Positions 16,571 to 26,117 of a DNA stretch of 64,000 bases are shown here, one piece after another. This stretch comes from Algoriphagus limi (lineage in GTDB: Bacteria; Bacteroidota; Bacteroidia; Cytophagales; Cyclobacteriaceae). Under the pieces are notes generated by a model. That model searched no databases. It was not told the DNA's origin and saw only the letters and a program-made list of their open reading frames with translations. The position numbers and the translations under genes were made by a program. Where the stretch lies: the NCBI RefSeq assembly GCF_024919275.1, contig NZ_JANWGH010000001.1:1248296-1312295 (forward strand), written 5' to 3'. Each line of letters starts with the position of its first letter. Position 1 is the stretch's first letter.

Positions 16571-17605
16571 ATGACAGCAAAACCAACCAAACCCATCATT
16601 GGAATCAGCATTGGAGACATCAACGGCATTGGTGTAGAGGTGTGCATGAAAGCATTGCAGGACAATCGTGTCCACAAAAACTTCACTCCGCTGATTTACG
16701 GCCATGGTAAAGCACTTAGCATTTACAAGAAAATGCTGGATATGGAAGGGTTCAACTTTCTTCAGATTCGAAATTTGGATGAAATTCAACCCAAGCGAAT
16801 CAATGTCATCAACGTAGTAGAAGAATGCCCAGAAATTATCCCAGGGGTAGAAACTCAAGAAGCTGGAAAATTAGCTTTAGAGGCTCTTCAGCAGGCAGTA
16901 GACGACCTAAAAGAAGGGAAAATCCAAGCTTTGGTTACCGCTCCTTTAAATAAAAACAACATCAATTCTGAGGAATTAAAGTTTGTAGGCCATACAGAAT
17001 ATATAACCAACGCCGTCGGCGCAAAAGACAGTTTGATGTTCTTAGTTTCTGACAGACTTCGAGTAGGCTTGGTGACAGGTCATATGCCTTTGACTGAGGT
17101 CAGCAAAGCCGTAACTGTTGAAAAAATCAAGCAAAAGGCCAACTTGATGCTGAAAAGTCTAGAACAAGACTTTGGAATCAACAGGCCAAAAATTGCAATA
17201 CTAGGACTCAATCCCCATGCCGGCGAAGATGGACTTCTTGGAAAAGAAGAACAGGAAGTAATTCGACCAGCTATCAATCAACTGAAAGAAGAAAATAAAT
17301 TAGTCTTTGGACCATATCCTTCCGATGGGTTTTTCGGAATGATGCACCAGACAAAATTTGATGGAATTTTAGCCATGTACCATGATCAGGGATTGATTCC
17401 TTTCAAATCAATGTCTTTTAGTGACGGAGTAAATTTTACTGCTGGATTGCCTGTAATTCGCACTTCGCCAGATCATGGAACAGCTTACAATATCGCTGGA
17501 AAAGGGCTGGCCGATGAAGGTTCTATGCAGGCTGCCATTTTCCTTGCCGCTGATATTCTGAAGCAACATTATGTCGAAATGGAAGAATCAGAAGAAGGAG
17601 CGTAA
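16571..17605 (+). CDS. pdxA: 4-hydroxythreonine-4-phosphate dehydrogenase PdxA
   Basis: NAD-dependent enzyme of the DXP-dependent pyridoxal phosphate pathway. From the ATG at 16571 it is 344 residues. It opens with KPIIGISIGDINGIGVEV, and the three metal-binding His motifs are visible: FVGHTEYIT, YHDQGLIPFK and SPDHGTAYNIAGKG. The frame is open back to 16538, but the extra 11 residues do not belong to the family and the ATG at 16571 places the conserved start correctly. It is divergent from rsmA and precedes the DUF177-rpmF pair by 75 bp, a common neighbourhood in this phylum. Confidence 0.95.
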   Translation: MTAKPTKPIIGISIGDINGIGVEVCMKALQDNRVHKNFTPLIYGHGKALSIYKKMLDMEGFNFLQIRNLDEIQPKRINVINVVEECPEIIPGVETQEAGKLALEALQQAVDDLKEGKIQALVTAPLNKNNINSEELKFVGHTEYITNAVGAKDSLMFLVSDRLRVGLVTGHMPLTEVSKAVTVEKIKQKANLMLKSLEQDFGINRPKIAILGLNPHAGEDGLLGKEEQEVIRPAINQLKEENKLVFGPYPSDGFFGMMHQTKFDGILAMYHDQGLIPFKSMSFSDGVNFTAGLPVIRTSPDHGTAYNIAGKGLADEGSMQAAIFLAADILKQHYVEMEESEEGA

Positions 17606-17646
17606 AATATATCTTGCAGAAAATTTCAAAAACATAAAAAATTAGC

Positions 17647-17654
17647 TATTTTTG
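17647..17654 (+). promoter_or_regulatory. Bacteroidota -7 element before the DUF177-rpmF unit
   Basis: TATTTTTG matches TAnnTTTG and is followed by CGG; it lies 27 bp upstream of the GTG start at 17681. No good TTG -33 element is found at the standard distance. Confidence 0.6.
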
Positions 17655-17680
17655 CGGTCTTAAAATCGAGAGGAGAAGTC

Positions 17681-18232
17681 GTGAAATTCTTGCAGCACTT
17701 TGATATTGAGGTGATTAAATACCGAGAGGGTGCTCACGAACTGGAATTCCAGGTCACTGATCGGTTTTTTGAAGAATTTGAAGACAATGACCTTGTCAAT
17801 AAAGGAAATTTGACCGTACGGGTCAATTTGGACAAGGGAGTCAATTTGATTGAAATGGATTTCAAAATCCAAGGTTCTGTTCACCTAACCTGTGATCGTA
17901 GTTTGGAAGAATTCGATTATCCTTTGGATATCGAAGAATCAATTATTTTCAAATATGGCTCTGAAGAAAAAGAAATTGATGAAAATATTTTCATGATCAC
18001 CAGGGATACGCCTAGTATCAATGTAGCCCAATTGATTTATGAATTTATTTTACTAGCGATCCCTGCGAAAAAAATTCATCCAGATTATCGAAATGAACTG
18101 GATGAGGAGGAAAGCGAAGCCGAAGGACAGTATGTTTACTTTGACTCTGAATCCGAAAAGGAAGATGAATCTAAAAACGATGAACCGGAAAGCATCGATC
18201 CACGTTGGGAAAAACTAAAGAAATTAAAATAA
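17681..18232 (+). CDS. DUF177 (YceD-like) protein
   Basis: A 183-residue acidic protein of the DUF177/YceD family, which is almost always encoded just before rpmF. In plants and bacteria YceD homologues have been linked to 23S rRNA accumulation, so a role in 50S assembly is likely. Recognisable parts are the central LTCDRSLEEFDYPLD segment (where many members have a Cys pair; here only one Cys remains) and PSINVAQLIYEFILLAIPAKKIHPDYR. The C-terminal 35 residues are very acidic. The start is GTG with a purine-rich GAGGAGAAG upstream. rpmF follows 29 bp later. Confidence 0.9.
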   Translation: MKFLQHFDIEVIKYREGAHELEFQVTDRFFEEFEDNDLVNKGNLTVRVNLDKGVNLIEMDFKIQGSVHLTCDRSLEEFDYPLDIEESIIFKYGSEEKEIDENIFMITRDTPSINVAQLIYEFILLAIPAKKIHPDYRNELDEEESEAEGQYVYFDSESEKEDESKNDEPESIDPRWEKLKKLK

Positions 18233-18261
18233 AGAACTGAAACTCTTAAATCACGCATAAA

Positions 18262-18453
18262 ATGGCACATCCTAAACGAAAGATTTCTAAAACCAGAAGA
18301 GATAAAAGAAGAACTCACTACAAATTGGAAGCTCCTGGTTTGGCTAAATGTCCTACAACTGGTGAAATGCACCTTCCTCACAGAGCTTTCTGGCTTGACG
18401 GAAAATTGTACTACAAAGGACAAGTTATCATTGAAAAAGAGGTTTTGGCTTAA
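18262..18453 (+). CDS. rpmF: 50S ribosomal protein L32
   Basis: A 63-residue basic ribosomal protein. It begins [20 protein letters not shown], the standard L32 N-terminus, and continues with [18 protein letters not shown]. Only one Cys is present (AKCPTTG), so the four-Cys zinc ribbon found in some L32 proteins is absent and this is the zinc-free form. Co-transcribed with the DUF177 gene and closed by a strong terminator. Confidence 0.97.
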   Translation: MAHPKRKISKTRRDKRRTHYKLEAPGLAKCPTTGEMHLPHRAFWLDGKLYYKGQVIIEKEVLA

Positions 18454-18471
18454 TTCCAAAACAAAATCCAT

Positions 18472-18505
18472 AAAAAATCCACTTCTTCACGGGAGTGGAT
18501 TTTTT
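18472..18505 (+). terminator. terminator after rpmF
   Basis: Perfect 12-bp stem (18472-18483 with 18494-18505) and a 10-base loop, ending in six T residues, then G and more T. It starts 19 bp after the rpmF stop and separates rpmF from fabH. Confidence 0.92.
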
Positions 18506-18569
18506 GTTTTTTAACTCAAATATAATTCATTACAAATCAGCTATTTAGCATTTTGTAATTGGAATATTT

Positions 18570-18600
18570 TTGGTGGAAAGGGGCATTTATGATATTTTTG
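18570..18600 (+). promoter_or_regulatory. promoter of fabH
   Basis: TTG (18570-18572), a 20-base spacer and TATTTTTG (18593-18600) match the Bacteroidota consensus TTG-N19-21-TAnnTTTG exactly. The expected transcript start near 18608 gives a leader of about 65 bases before the fabH ATG. Confidence 0.75.
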
Positions 18601-18639
18601 ACCTTCTTTACAAAAAACCTTTCAACCTAAAGAATACAC

Positions 18640-18660
18640 AGCCTTTTCGGAGGCTTTTCT
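18640..18660 (+). promoter_or_regulatory. small hairpin with T-tract in the fabH leader
   Basis: AGCCT (18640-18644) pairs with AGGCT (18651-18655) across a 6-base loop and is followed by TTTTCT, 13 bp before the fabH ATG. It could be a weak attenuator or simply chance; the stem is only 5 bp. Confidence 0.3.
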
Positions 18661-18672
18661 AACCCAATTCGA

Positions 18673-19671
18673 ATGGAGAAAATTAGAGCCATGATCACCG
18701 GAGTTCAAGGATATGTTCCAGAATATCGGCTGACCAACAAAGAGCTTGAAAAAATGGTGGAAACCAACGATGAATGGATCACTAGTAGAACAGGCATTAA
18801 AGAAAGAAGAATTTTAAAGGGAGAAAATCAAGGTACTTCTGTACTGGGAATCGAAGCCGCTAAAGGATTGTTGGAAAAAACCAACACCGATCCCATGGAC
18901 GTGGAAGTAATTATCTGCGCTACTGTGACCCCGGATATGCCCTTTCCTGCAACTGCCAACATTATTGCTGATAAAATCGGCGCTAAGAAGAGTTTCAGTT
19001 TTGACATCTCAGCAGCCTGTTCAGGCTTCCTTTACGCCTTGCAGCTAGGAGCCCAGTTTATCGAGTCTGGTACTCATAAAAAGGTAATGGTCATCGGAGC
19101 AGATAAAATGTCTTCCATCGTAGATTACCAAGATCGAACTACCTGTATCCTTTTTGGGGATGGTGCTGGAGCAGTATTATTGGAGCCAGCTGAGGGTGAC
19201 TTGGGAATTCGAGACGCCATTCTTCGTGCAGATGGATCTGGCGAGCCTTACCTACACATGAAAGCAGGTGGTAGCCGTAGACCAGCCAGTCATGAGACCG
19301 TTGAAGCACGTGAGCATTATGCGTACCAGGAAGGTTCAACAGTTTTCAAATTTGCTGTAACAAACATGGCTGATGTGAGTGCCGAGGTAATGGAGCGAAA
19401 CGGCCTAAAAGGTGATGATGTAGCTTGGCTCGTTCCTCATCAGGCAAATAAGCGTATCATCGACGCCACAGCCAATCGAATGGGAGTGGGACCTGAAAAG
19501 GTGATGATGAACATCGAACGCTATGGAAATACTACAGCTGCAACTATCCCGCTTTGCCTTTGGGACTATGAAAAGCAGCTTCATAAAGGTGATAACCTTA
19601 TCTTGGCAGCATTTGGTGGTGGTTTCACTTGGGGAGCTATCTATGTAAAATGGGCCTATGACCCAAAATAA
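18673..19671 (+). CDS. fabH: beta-ketoacyl-ACP synthase III FabH
   Basis: A 332-residue condensing enzyme that starts fatty-acid synthesis by joining acetyl- or branched acyl-CoA to malonyl-ACP. The catalytic triad is C116 (DISAACSGF), H256 (PHQANKR) and N286 (GNTTAA). Length and all motifs are complete. In Bacteroidota FabH often takes branched primers to make iso-fatty acids; specificity cannot be read here. It follows rpmF after a terminator and its own promoter, and no plsX lies between them, unlike the proteobacterial order. efp, accB and accC follow on the same strand. Confidence 0.96.
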   Translation: MEKIRAMITGVQGYVPEYRLTNKELEKMVETNDEWITSRTGIKERRILKGENQGTSVLGIEAAKGLLEKTNTDPMDVEVIICATVTPDMPFPATANIIADKIGAKKSFSFDISAACSGFLYALQLGAQFIESGTHKKVMVIGADKMSSIVDYQDRTTCILFGDGAGAVLLEPAEGDLGIRDAILRADGSGEPYLHMKAGGSRRPASHETVEAREHYAYQEGSTVFKFAVTNMADVSAEVMERNGLKGDDVAWLVPHQANKRIIDATANRMGVGPEKVMMNIERYGNTTAATIPLCLWDYEKQLHKGDNLILAAFGGGFTWGAIYVKWAYDPK

Positions 19672-19694
19672 ATCAGTATAAACTCAAATTTAAT

Positions 19695-20258
19695 ATGGCA
19701 TCGACAGCAGATTTTAAAAACGGACTCTGTCTAGAAATGAATAATGACATCTGGAGTATTGTAGAATTCCAGCATGTCAAACCCGGAAAAGGTGCCGCCT
19801 TTGTCCGAACAAAGTTGAAAAGTTTGAAATCAGGCAAAACCCTAGATAAAACTTTCAATGCAGGTGAAAAAGTAACTACAGCCCGAGTGGAAAAACGTCC
19901 ACATCAGTTCATTTACAAGGATGATATGGGTTACAATTTTATGGACACCAATACCTTCGAGCAAATTCTGATTCAGGAGTCTTTAATCGAGCGTCCAGAA
20001 TTATTGAAGGAAGGTCAGGAAGTGGATATTTTGATTCATGATGAAACCGAAACCCCACTATCTGTCGAATTACCTCCATTCGTTGAATTGATGATTACAT
20101 ATACAGAACCAGGAATCAAAGGTGACACTGCAACCAATGCATTGAAGCCAGCAACCTTGGAAACCGGTGCAACTGTAATGGTCCCGCTTTTTGTCGATCA
20201 AGACACCATGATTAAGGTGGATACGAGAGACGGTTCTTACTCCGAGCGGGTAAAATAA
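19695..20258 (+). CDS. efp: elongation factor P
   Basis: A 187-residue translation factor that relieves ribosome stalling at consecutive prolines. It has the KOW-like N domain and two OB domains. The tip residue that is modified in many bacteria is K32 in HVKPGKGAAF, so this is the lysine type; no epmA or epmB gene is in the window to say whether it is modified. It lies 23 bp after fabH and is followed by a hairpin. Confidence 0.96.
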   Translation: MASTADFKNGLCLEMNNDIWSIVEFQHVKPGKGAAFVRTKLKSLKSGKTLDKTFNAGEKVTTARVEKRPHQFIYKDDMGYNFMDTNTFEQILIQESLIERPELLKEGQEVDILIHDETETPLSVELPPFVELMITYTEPGIKGDTATNALKPATLETGATVMVPLFVDQDTMIKVDTRDGSYSERVK

Positions 20259-20262
20259 ATTC

Positions 20263-20289
20263 AAGCTACAGGGTAAACCTGTGGCTTTT
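20263..20289 (+). terminator. hairpin terminator after efp
   Basis: A 10-bp stem with one G/T wobble (20263-20272 with 20278-20287), a 5-base loop and a short T-tract. It lies 4 bp beyond the efp stop. The short T-tract suggests partial read-through into accB. Confidence 0.65.
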
Positions 20290-20340
20290 CTTATTTAATA
20301 TCGAACTACTAGCCTATGAAGGCCTTAATTTAAAGACCCT

Positions 20341-20814
20341 ATGAAAGCAAAAGAAATTCAAGAACTGATCGATTATATCTCTAATTCTGGTCTTGCAGAA
20401 GTAAAGATCAAAACGGAGGAATTCGAACTTTCTATCAAGAAGTATGCTGATCAAAATGTTCGCATGGTAGAAGCAGCTCCAGCACCTGTACCAGTAGCAA
20501 CTGCTCCGGCTCCTGCCCCTGCTCCGGCTGCTGCAGCTCCAGCTCCTAGCCCAGCAGATTCAACTTCTAATTTGGTGGAAATCAAATCACCAATGATCGG
20601 CACTTTCTACACTAGCCCTAACCCTGATTCTCCAACTTTTGTCAATGTTGGAGATACTGTGAAAGCTGGCCAAACAGTATGTATCATTGAAGCCATGAAG
20701 CTTTTCAATGAGATTGAATCAGAAGTATCTGGTAAAATCGTGAAAGTATTGGTTGCCAATGCTACGCCAGTTGAATATGACCAGCCACTTTTCCTAGTTG
20801 ATCCAGCTGGTTAA
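20341..20814 (+). CDS. accB: biotin carboxyl carrier protein AccB
   Basis: A 157-residue carrier subunit of acetyl-CoA carboxylase. An N-terminal region (1-45) is followed by an Ala/Pro linker (about 46-75, many AP pairs) and a C-terminal biotinyl domain ([19 protein letters not shown] onward). The biotin acceptor is K120 in EAMKLFNE. The linker is coded by repeated GCT/CCA-type codons and is a protein-level feature rather than a DNA repeat element. accC begins 23 bp later. Confidence 0.96.
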   Translation: MKAKEIQELIDYISNSGLAEVKIKTEEFELSIKKYADQNVRMVEAAPAPVPVATAPAPAPAPAAAAPAPSPADSTSNLVEIKSPMIGTFYTSPNPDSPTFVNVGDTVKAGQTVCIIEAMKLFNEIESEVSGKIVKVLVANATPVEYDQPLFLVDPAG

Positions 20815-20837
20815 TTTTTCACAAAACCCAAGAAATT

Positions 20838-22187
20838 GTGTTCAATAAAATATTAATAGCCAATCGCGGAGAAATCGCCCTTCGGATCATCCGAACCTGC
20901 AAGGAAATGGGCATCAAGACGGTTGCAGTTTATTCTACTGCGGATAAGGATAGTTTACATGTCCGATTCGCAGACGAAGCCGTATGTATCGGCCCTGCAC
21001 CTAGCCGCGAATCTTATCTGAATATTCCGCGGATTATCGCTGCTGCTGAAATTACGAATGCAGATGCCATCCACCCAGGATATGGTTTCCTTTCTGAGAA
21101 TGCAGAATTCTCTAAAATCTGTGAAGAGTACGGCATCAAATTCATTGGAGCTTCTCCTGATATGATCGCCAAAATGGGAGATAAAGCTACTGCAAAAGCC
21201 ACGATGAAGGCTGCTGGAGTTCCTACTATCCCAGGCTCTGAAGGCTTACTGGATACCGTAGAACAGGGTATTAAGATTGCTAATGAGATGGGTTATCCCG
21301 TGATCCTAAAAGCTACTGCTGGTGGTGGAGGTAGAGGAATGAGAATTGTCCGGGGTGACAATGAATTCCAAAAAGCTTGGGATGATGCCAAGATGGAGTC
21401 AGGAGCAGCGTTTGGAAATGATGGTTTGTATTTGGAGAAATTCGTTGAGGAACCTCGACATATAGAAATACAAATTGTTGGTGACAGTAAAGGCCGAGCT
21501 TGCCACCTTTCTGAGAGGGACTGTTCGATCCAAAGAAGACACCAAAAACTAGTCGAAGAGACTCCTTCTCCATTTATCACAGAAGAACTTCGAAAAGCCA
21601 TGGGTGAAGCAGCCATCAAAGGCGCTGAAGCTATCGGTTATGAAGGAGCGGGTACCATTGAATTTTTGGTTGACAAAAACCGAAACTTCTACTTCATGGA
21701 GATGAATACCAGGATTCAAGTAGAACATCCCATCACGGAAGAGGTTACCGACTTCGATTTGATCAAAGAGCAGATCAAAGTTGCTGCAGGAGAAAAAATC
21801 AGCGGTAGAAATTACTTTCCAAAGCTTTATGCAATGGAATGTCGAATCAATGCAGAAGACCCTGCCAATGGATTCCGTCCAAGCCCAGGTAAAATCCAAA
21901 ACCTTCACCTTCCAGGTGGTCGAGGCGTTCGTGTAGATTCTCATGTATATGCAGGATACGTCATTCCACCTAACTATGACTCCATGATTGCCAAGCTGAT
22001 TGTCAGCGGGCAAACTCGTGAGGAAGTGATCGTAAGAATGAAGCGTGCGTTAGAAGAATTTGTGATTGATGGTATCAAAACTACCATTCCATTCCACATT
22101 GCCCTTTTGGACAACGAACAATTCAAAGAAGGAAACTTCACAACCAAGTTCTTAGAGACTTTTGACTTTTCAGTTGTAAAAGCATAA
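20838..22187 (+). CDS. accC: acetyl-CoA carboxylase biotin carboxylase subunit AccC
   Basis: A 449-residue ATP-dependent enzyme that carboxylates the biotin of AccB. It starts with [18 protein letters not shown], has the glycine-rich ATP-grasp loop [14 protein letters not shown], the [15 protein letters not shown] segment and the [17 protein letters not shown] active-site region. The start codon is GTG. Length matches the stand-alone biotin carboxylase rather than a fused carboxylase. The carboxyltransferase subunits accA and accD are not in the window. Confidence 0.97.
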   Translation: MFNKILIANRGEIALRIIRTCKEMGIKTVAVYSTADKDSLHVRFADEAVCIGPAPSRESYLNIPRIIAAAEITNADAIHPGYGFLSENAEFSKICEEYGIKFIGASPDMIAKMGDKATAKATMKAAGVPTIPGSEGLLDTVEQGIKIANEMGYPVILKATAGGGGRGMRIVRGDNEFQKAWDDAKMESGAAFGNDGLYLEKFVEEPRHIEIQIVGDSKGRACHLSERDCSIQRRHQKLVEETPSPFITEELRKAMGEAAIKGAEAIGYEGAGTIEFLVDKNRNFYFMEMNTRIQVEHPITEEVTDFDLIKEQIKVAAGEKISGRNYFPKLYAMECRINAEDPANGFRPSPGKIQNLHLPGGRGVRVDSHVYAGYVIPPNYDSMIAKLIVSGQTREEVIVRMKRALEEFVIDGIKTTIPFHIALLDNEQFKEGNFTTKFLETFDFSVVKA

Positions 22188-22208
22188 GACTTTAAAACAT
22201 CAAAAACC

Positions 22209-22236
22209 AAAAAGCCATCCCCCCGGATGGCTTTTT
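22209..22236 (+). terminator. terminator after accC
   Basis: Perfect 12-bp stem (22209-22220 with 22225-22236) with a CCCC loop, ending in a T-tract, about 20 bp after the accC stop. It closes the fabH-accC block. Confidence 0.95.
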
Positions 22237-22341
22237 CTTTTAGAGTAGATTATTAAACTCATTCCTCTCTTTTTTATCATTAATAAAAGATCTTTTCTAA
22301 ATTTTTTCCATAACTTAAAATTGAAAATCAAGCATTTAAGT

Positions 22342-24660
22342 ATGGTATTTTGGAGGAAAATCACTTTTGGGCTTATGGCTCTTGCTTCAGTTCTTTTGGT
22401 CTCTTGTGGTCAAGAAAGAGAAAACTCCTCCAACCTAAATTCTGCAGATCAAATCAGCTACAACTTCCACATCCGGCCTATCCTCTCTGATAAATGCTTC
22501 GCATGCCATGGACCTGACGCTAATAAGCGGGAAGCGGACCTTCGTTTAGATGTTGAATCTGCTGCATTTGCCGCTTTGAAAGAGAATCCAAGCAGACATG
22601 CTTTGGTGGCTGGAGAACCACTAGCCTCAGAAGTTTATGTACGGATTACCTCCGAAGATCCTGCTGAATTGATGCCTCCACCAGAATCAAACCTAGCTCT
22701 TTCAGGAGAAGAAATAGCTTTGATTAAAAAATGGATTGAACAGGGAGCCAAATATGAACCCCATTGGGCATTTGTAAAAGCTGAGAAAACCACCCCTCCA
22801 CCTTCCAATGAATGGGTAATTAATGAAATCGATCAATTTACCTTTCAAAAAATGCAGCAAGTGGGTTTAGAGCCCAATCCTGAAGCTGCCCCTTATGAAT
22901 TAATTAAACGAGCCAGTTTGGACTTAACCGGTCTCCCTCCTTCCCCTGAAATGATTGATAGGTTTGAAGATTTTTCAGGTGAATACTCTTATGAGGACTT
23001 ATTAGATGGATTACTAAGTCAACCTTCATATGGTGAAAAGCTGGCAATTCTTTGGTTGGATATTTCTCGATACGCAGATAGCTATGGCTACCAAGATGAC
23101 AATATTAGAACGCAATGGCCCTATCGGGATTGGGTCATTCATGCCTTCAATAACAACCTTCCCTATGATCAATTTATCACTTGGCAATTAGCTGGAGACT
23201 TACTCCCCAACCCTACCAAAGAGCAGATTTTAGCTACAGCCTTCAACCGTAACCATAAATACACAGAAGAAGGTGGAGTAATTGATGAAGAGTATCGAAT
23301 CGAGTATGTGTTGGATAAGACCAACACCTTTAGCAAAGGCTTACTGGGACTTACAATGGAGTGTGCTCAATGCCATGACCATAAATATGATCCTATTTCC
23401 CAAAAGGAATACTTTGAATTATTCGCCTTTTTCAACAATACACCCGAAAAAGGGTATGAAGGTGATGTCAGCATTTCCAAACCAGCCAAAACACCCATTC
23501 TTTGGATCGAACAGGATGATTTGGATGGTATTTTGAACTTCATCAATCATTCAGATACTAGTCGGCTTAGTGTATCTGTGATGGGTGAATTTGATGAAGA
23601 AAAATCCAGAACTACATATATCTTGGATCGTGGTGTATATGATGCACCAACTGAGCCCGTTTCACCATCCACTCCTACTTCCATTCTTGAATTTCCAGAA
23701 AATCTCCCTCAAAACAGGTTAGGATTAGCCCAATGGACCACAAACCGTAACAACCCTTTGACAGCACGGGTATTTGTCAATTTGATTTGGCAGGAAATTT
23801 TTGGAACAGGCATCGTGAAATCTGCAGGAGACTTTGGAATGCAAGGAGATCTTCCCTCTCATCCTGAATTACTGGATTGGCTAGCTGTGGACTTTATGGA
23901 AAATGGTTGGGATATCAAGCGATTGTTTAAGCAAATCATGAGTTCGGCGACCTACAAGCAATCCGCAAAAGTCAGTTCAAAACAGCTTGAAATTGACCCT
24001 GAAAACGTCTATTTATCCAGAGCGCCTCGACTTCGCCTTCCTGCGGAGAATGTACAGGATTTGGTTTTAGCGAGTAGCGGACTTTTAGTCAAAAAATTAG
24101 GAGGACCAAGCGTAAAACCTTATCAGCCTGAAGGAATTTGGGAATCAGCCTCTTCAGGAAGAGGTGAATTGGCTACTTACCGACAAGATCATGGAGAAAG
24201 CCTTTATCGGCGCGGTCTTTACAATTTCATCAAATTAACTGTACCGCCTCCAAAAGCCATCATCTTTGATTCCAGTAATCGAGATCGCTGTGAAGTTGGC
24301 AGAGGGCGCACCAATACCCCATTACAAGCATTGGTAATGATGAATGATCCATTGGTTTTGGAAGCTTCGCGAGTTTTAGCAAGCAGTCTTCTTGAAAAAC
24401 ATGAAGATATTCAAGGGGCTATGGATGAAGCATTTAGACGCATCGTCTGCCGACCTATCAAGGATAAAGAAAAAGATCTATTAGCCAACTATTTTGAGGA
24501 TCAACTGGATCGATTTGAATCCAATCCAGATCAAATTAGACCGACCTTGGTAGTGGGTGAATATCCATTGGACTCTGATGCAATCAATCCAAAAACTGCT
24601 GCATTGATGCAGGTCATTGTGAGTTTGTACAATTTAGAAGAAACCATTACCAAAATCTAG
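22342..24660 (+). CDS. PSD1-type exported cytochrome c protein (PSCyt1-DUF1549-DUF1553)
   Basis: A 772-residue predicted lipoprotein (lipobox LLVSC within the first 25 residues). The N-terminal planctomycete-type cytochrome domain holds the haem motif CFACH (C52, C55, H56) and the downstream LMPPPESNLALSGEEI signature; DUF1549 follows (LDLTGLPPSPEMIDRFE, LWLDISRYADSYGYQDD) and includes a second CAQCH motif (C341) with HDHKYDP; the C-terminal part is DUF1553 (QWTTNRNNPLTARVFVN through RGRTNTPLQALVMMNDP). No LamG insert is present, so the protein is shorter than many planctomycete members. It leads a tight cassette: the DUF1501 gene starts 2 bp later. Biochemical function of the family is unknown; electron transfer linked to sugar handling is the usual guess. 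A TTG at 22321 is a possible earlier start. Confidence 0.88.
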   Translation: MVFWRKITFGLMALASVLLVSCGQERENSSNLNSADQISYNFHIRPILSDKCFACHGPDANKREADLRLDVESAAFAALKENPSRHALVAGEPLASEVYVRITSEDPAELMPPPESNLALSGEEIALIKKWIEQGAKYEPHWAFVKAEKTTPPPSNEWVINEIDQFTFQKMQQVGLEPNPEAAPYELIKRASLDLTGLPPSPEMIDRFEDFSGEYSYEDLLDGLLSQPSYGEKLAILWLDISRYADSYGYQDDNIRTQWPYRDWVIHAFNNNLPYDQFITWQLAGDLLPNPTKEQILATAFNRNHKYTEEGGVIDEEYRIEYVLDKTNTFSKGLLGLTMECAQCHDHKYDPISQKEYFELFAFFNNTPEKGYEGDVSISKPAKTPILWIEQDDLDGILNFINHSDTSRLSVSVMGEFDEEKSRTTYILDRGVYDAPTEPVSPSTPTSILEFPENLPQNRLGLAQWTTNRNNPLTARVFVNLIWQEIFGTGIVKSAGDFGMQGDLPSHPELLDWLAVDFMENGWDIKRLFKQIMSSATYKQSAKVSSKQLEIDPENVYLSRAPRLRLPAENVQDLVLASSGLLVKKLGGPSVKPYQPEGIWESASSGRGELATYRQDHGESLYRRGLYNFIKLTVPPPKAIIFDSSNRDRCEVGRGRTNTPLQALVMMNDPLVLEASRVLASSLLEKHEDIQGAMDEAFRRIVCRPIKDKEKDLLANYFEDQLDRFESNPDQIRPTLVVGEYPLDSDAINPKTAALMQVIVSLYNLEETITKI

Positions 24661-24662
24661 GC

Positions 24663-26117
24663 ATGGAAAAGGAATTATTGGAGCATGGGCTTAATTTGAA
24701 CCGGAGGAAATTCCTATCGAGGCTAAGTTTAGGTTTAGGAAGTGCAGCTTTGGGATCGCTGCTTATACCTGACCTTTTTCGAGGTCAAAGCAAAGAGGAA
24801 GATGCCATTATGGTGGCTTTGCCTCATTTTGCACCAAAGGCAAAACGGGTTATTTATCTTTTTCAAAATGGAGCTCCATCTCAACTGGAATCTTTTGACT
24901 ACAAGCCATTACTTCAAAAAAGCTACGGGCAAGACCTTCCAGAATCAATTCGAATGGGTCAACGCCTAACTGGAATGACCGCTGATCAGGAGCGTTTCCC
25001 ATTAGTAGGTTCTTATTATGATTTTCAGCAATACGGTGAAAGTAGAGCCTGGATTTCTTCTATTTTTCCTTACACTGCCAAAGTGGTAGATGATCTTTGC
25101 ATCATCAAATCCATGCACACCGAAGCTATAAATCATGATCCTGCTTTGACCTTTTTTCAAACTGGTGCGCAAGTAGGAAACCGCCCTAGCATGGGTTCTT
25201 GGCTGAGTTATGGTTTAGGAAGTGAAAACAGCAATCTTCCTGCTTTTTGTGTGCTCCTCAGCAGAGGAAAAGGAAATGGTCAAGGGGTATATAGTAAATT
25301 GTGGAGCAATGGGTTTCTTGATGCTACCCACCAAGGAGTTCAATTTTCTAATTCGGAAGATCCTGTACTTTACCTCCGTGACCCTCATTCTATGAGCCGA
25401 TCAGAACGGAGAAAAATGCTTGATCAAATTGCCTCAATGAATGAGTTGAATTTTCAGGAATTCAACGATCCAGCGATCACCGCCAAAGTTCAGCAGTATG
25501 AAATGGCTTATCGAATGCAAACGGCAGTTCCGGAAATCACAGATGTTTCGAAGGAGCCGGATTCCATCGTGAAATTGTATGGCCCCGACTGCCTTGTCCC
25601 CGGAACTTATGCGGCGAATTGTTTATTGGCAAGAAAGCTTTCCGAAAGTGGAGTCCGCTTCGTTCAGCTCTATCATCAAGGTTGGGATCAGCATGGCAAT
25701 TTACCTAATGAAATGGCACAGCAAGCAAAAGACGTAGATCAAGCTTCAGCTGCTTTGATTACAGATTTGAAGCAAAGAGGCTTATTGGATGAAACATTGG
25801 TGATTTGGGGAGGAGAATTTGGAAGGACAAATTACTGCCAAGGTAAAATTCAAGTAGATAATTATGGTCGAGATCATCATCCGAGGGCATTTTCAATCTG
25901 GATGGCAGGAGGAGGTGTGAAGCCGGGAATTGTCTATGGAAAAACTGATGAGTTTGGCTATAACATTATCGAAAATCCGGTTCACGTTCACGACTTTCAG
26001 GCAACTGTACTTCATTTACTTGGAATTGATCACGAGCGTCTTACTTTCAAGCATTTGGGCCGACGATATAGGCTAACAGACGTTTCAGGTCATGTTGTAA
26101 AAGATATTCTTGTCTAA
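24663..26117 (+). CDS. DUF1501 protein with Tat-like signal
   Basis: A 484-residue protein of the DUF1501 family, which shares the alkaline-phosphatase/sulfatase fold. A twin-arginine type leader is visible (NRRKFLSRLSLGLGSAALG, R14-R15). Family motifs include AKRVIYLFQNGAPSQLESFDYKP, KSMHTEAINHDPALTFFQTG, VRFVQLYHQGWDQHGN and WGGEFGRTNYCQGK with YGRDHHPRAFSIWMAGGGVKPG. DUF1501 genes nearly always accompany PSD1 genes, as here, with no more than 2 bp on either side. Enzymatic activity is not established for the family; the conserved Asp/His residues suggest a metal site. Confidence 0.9.
   Translation: MEKELLEHGLNLNRRKFLSRLSLGLGSAALGSLLIPDLFRGQSKEEDAIMVALPHFAPKAKRVIYLFQNGAPSQLESFDYKPLLQKSYGQDLPESIRMGQRLTGMTADQERFPLVGSYYDFQQYGESRAWISSIFPYTAKVVDDLCIIKSMHTEAINHDPALTFFQTGAQVGNRPSMGSWLSYGLGSENSNLPAFCVLLSRGKGNGQGVYSKLWSNGFLDATHQGVQFSNSEDPVLYLRDPHSMSRSERRKMLDQIASMNELNFQEFNDPAITAKVQQYEMAYRMQTAVPEITDVSKEPDSIVKLYGPDCLVPGTYAANCLLARKLSESGVRFVQLYHQGWDQHGNLPNEMAQQAKDVDQASAALITDLKQRGLLDETLVIWGGEFGRTNYCQGKIQVDNYGRDHHPRAFSIWMAGGGVKPGIVYGKTDEFGYNIIENPVHVHDFQATVLHLLGIDHERLTFKHLGRRYRLTDVSGHVVKDILV

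Noticed and set aside
20470..20565. Repetitive GCT/CCA-rich stretch in accB
   Set aside because: It encodes the normal Ala/Pro linker of the carrier protein and is not a DNA repeat element or CRISPR.
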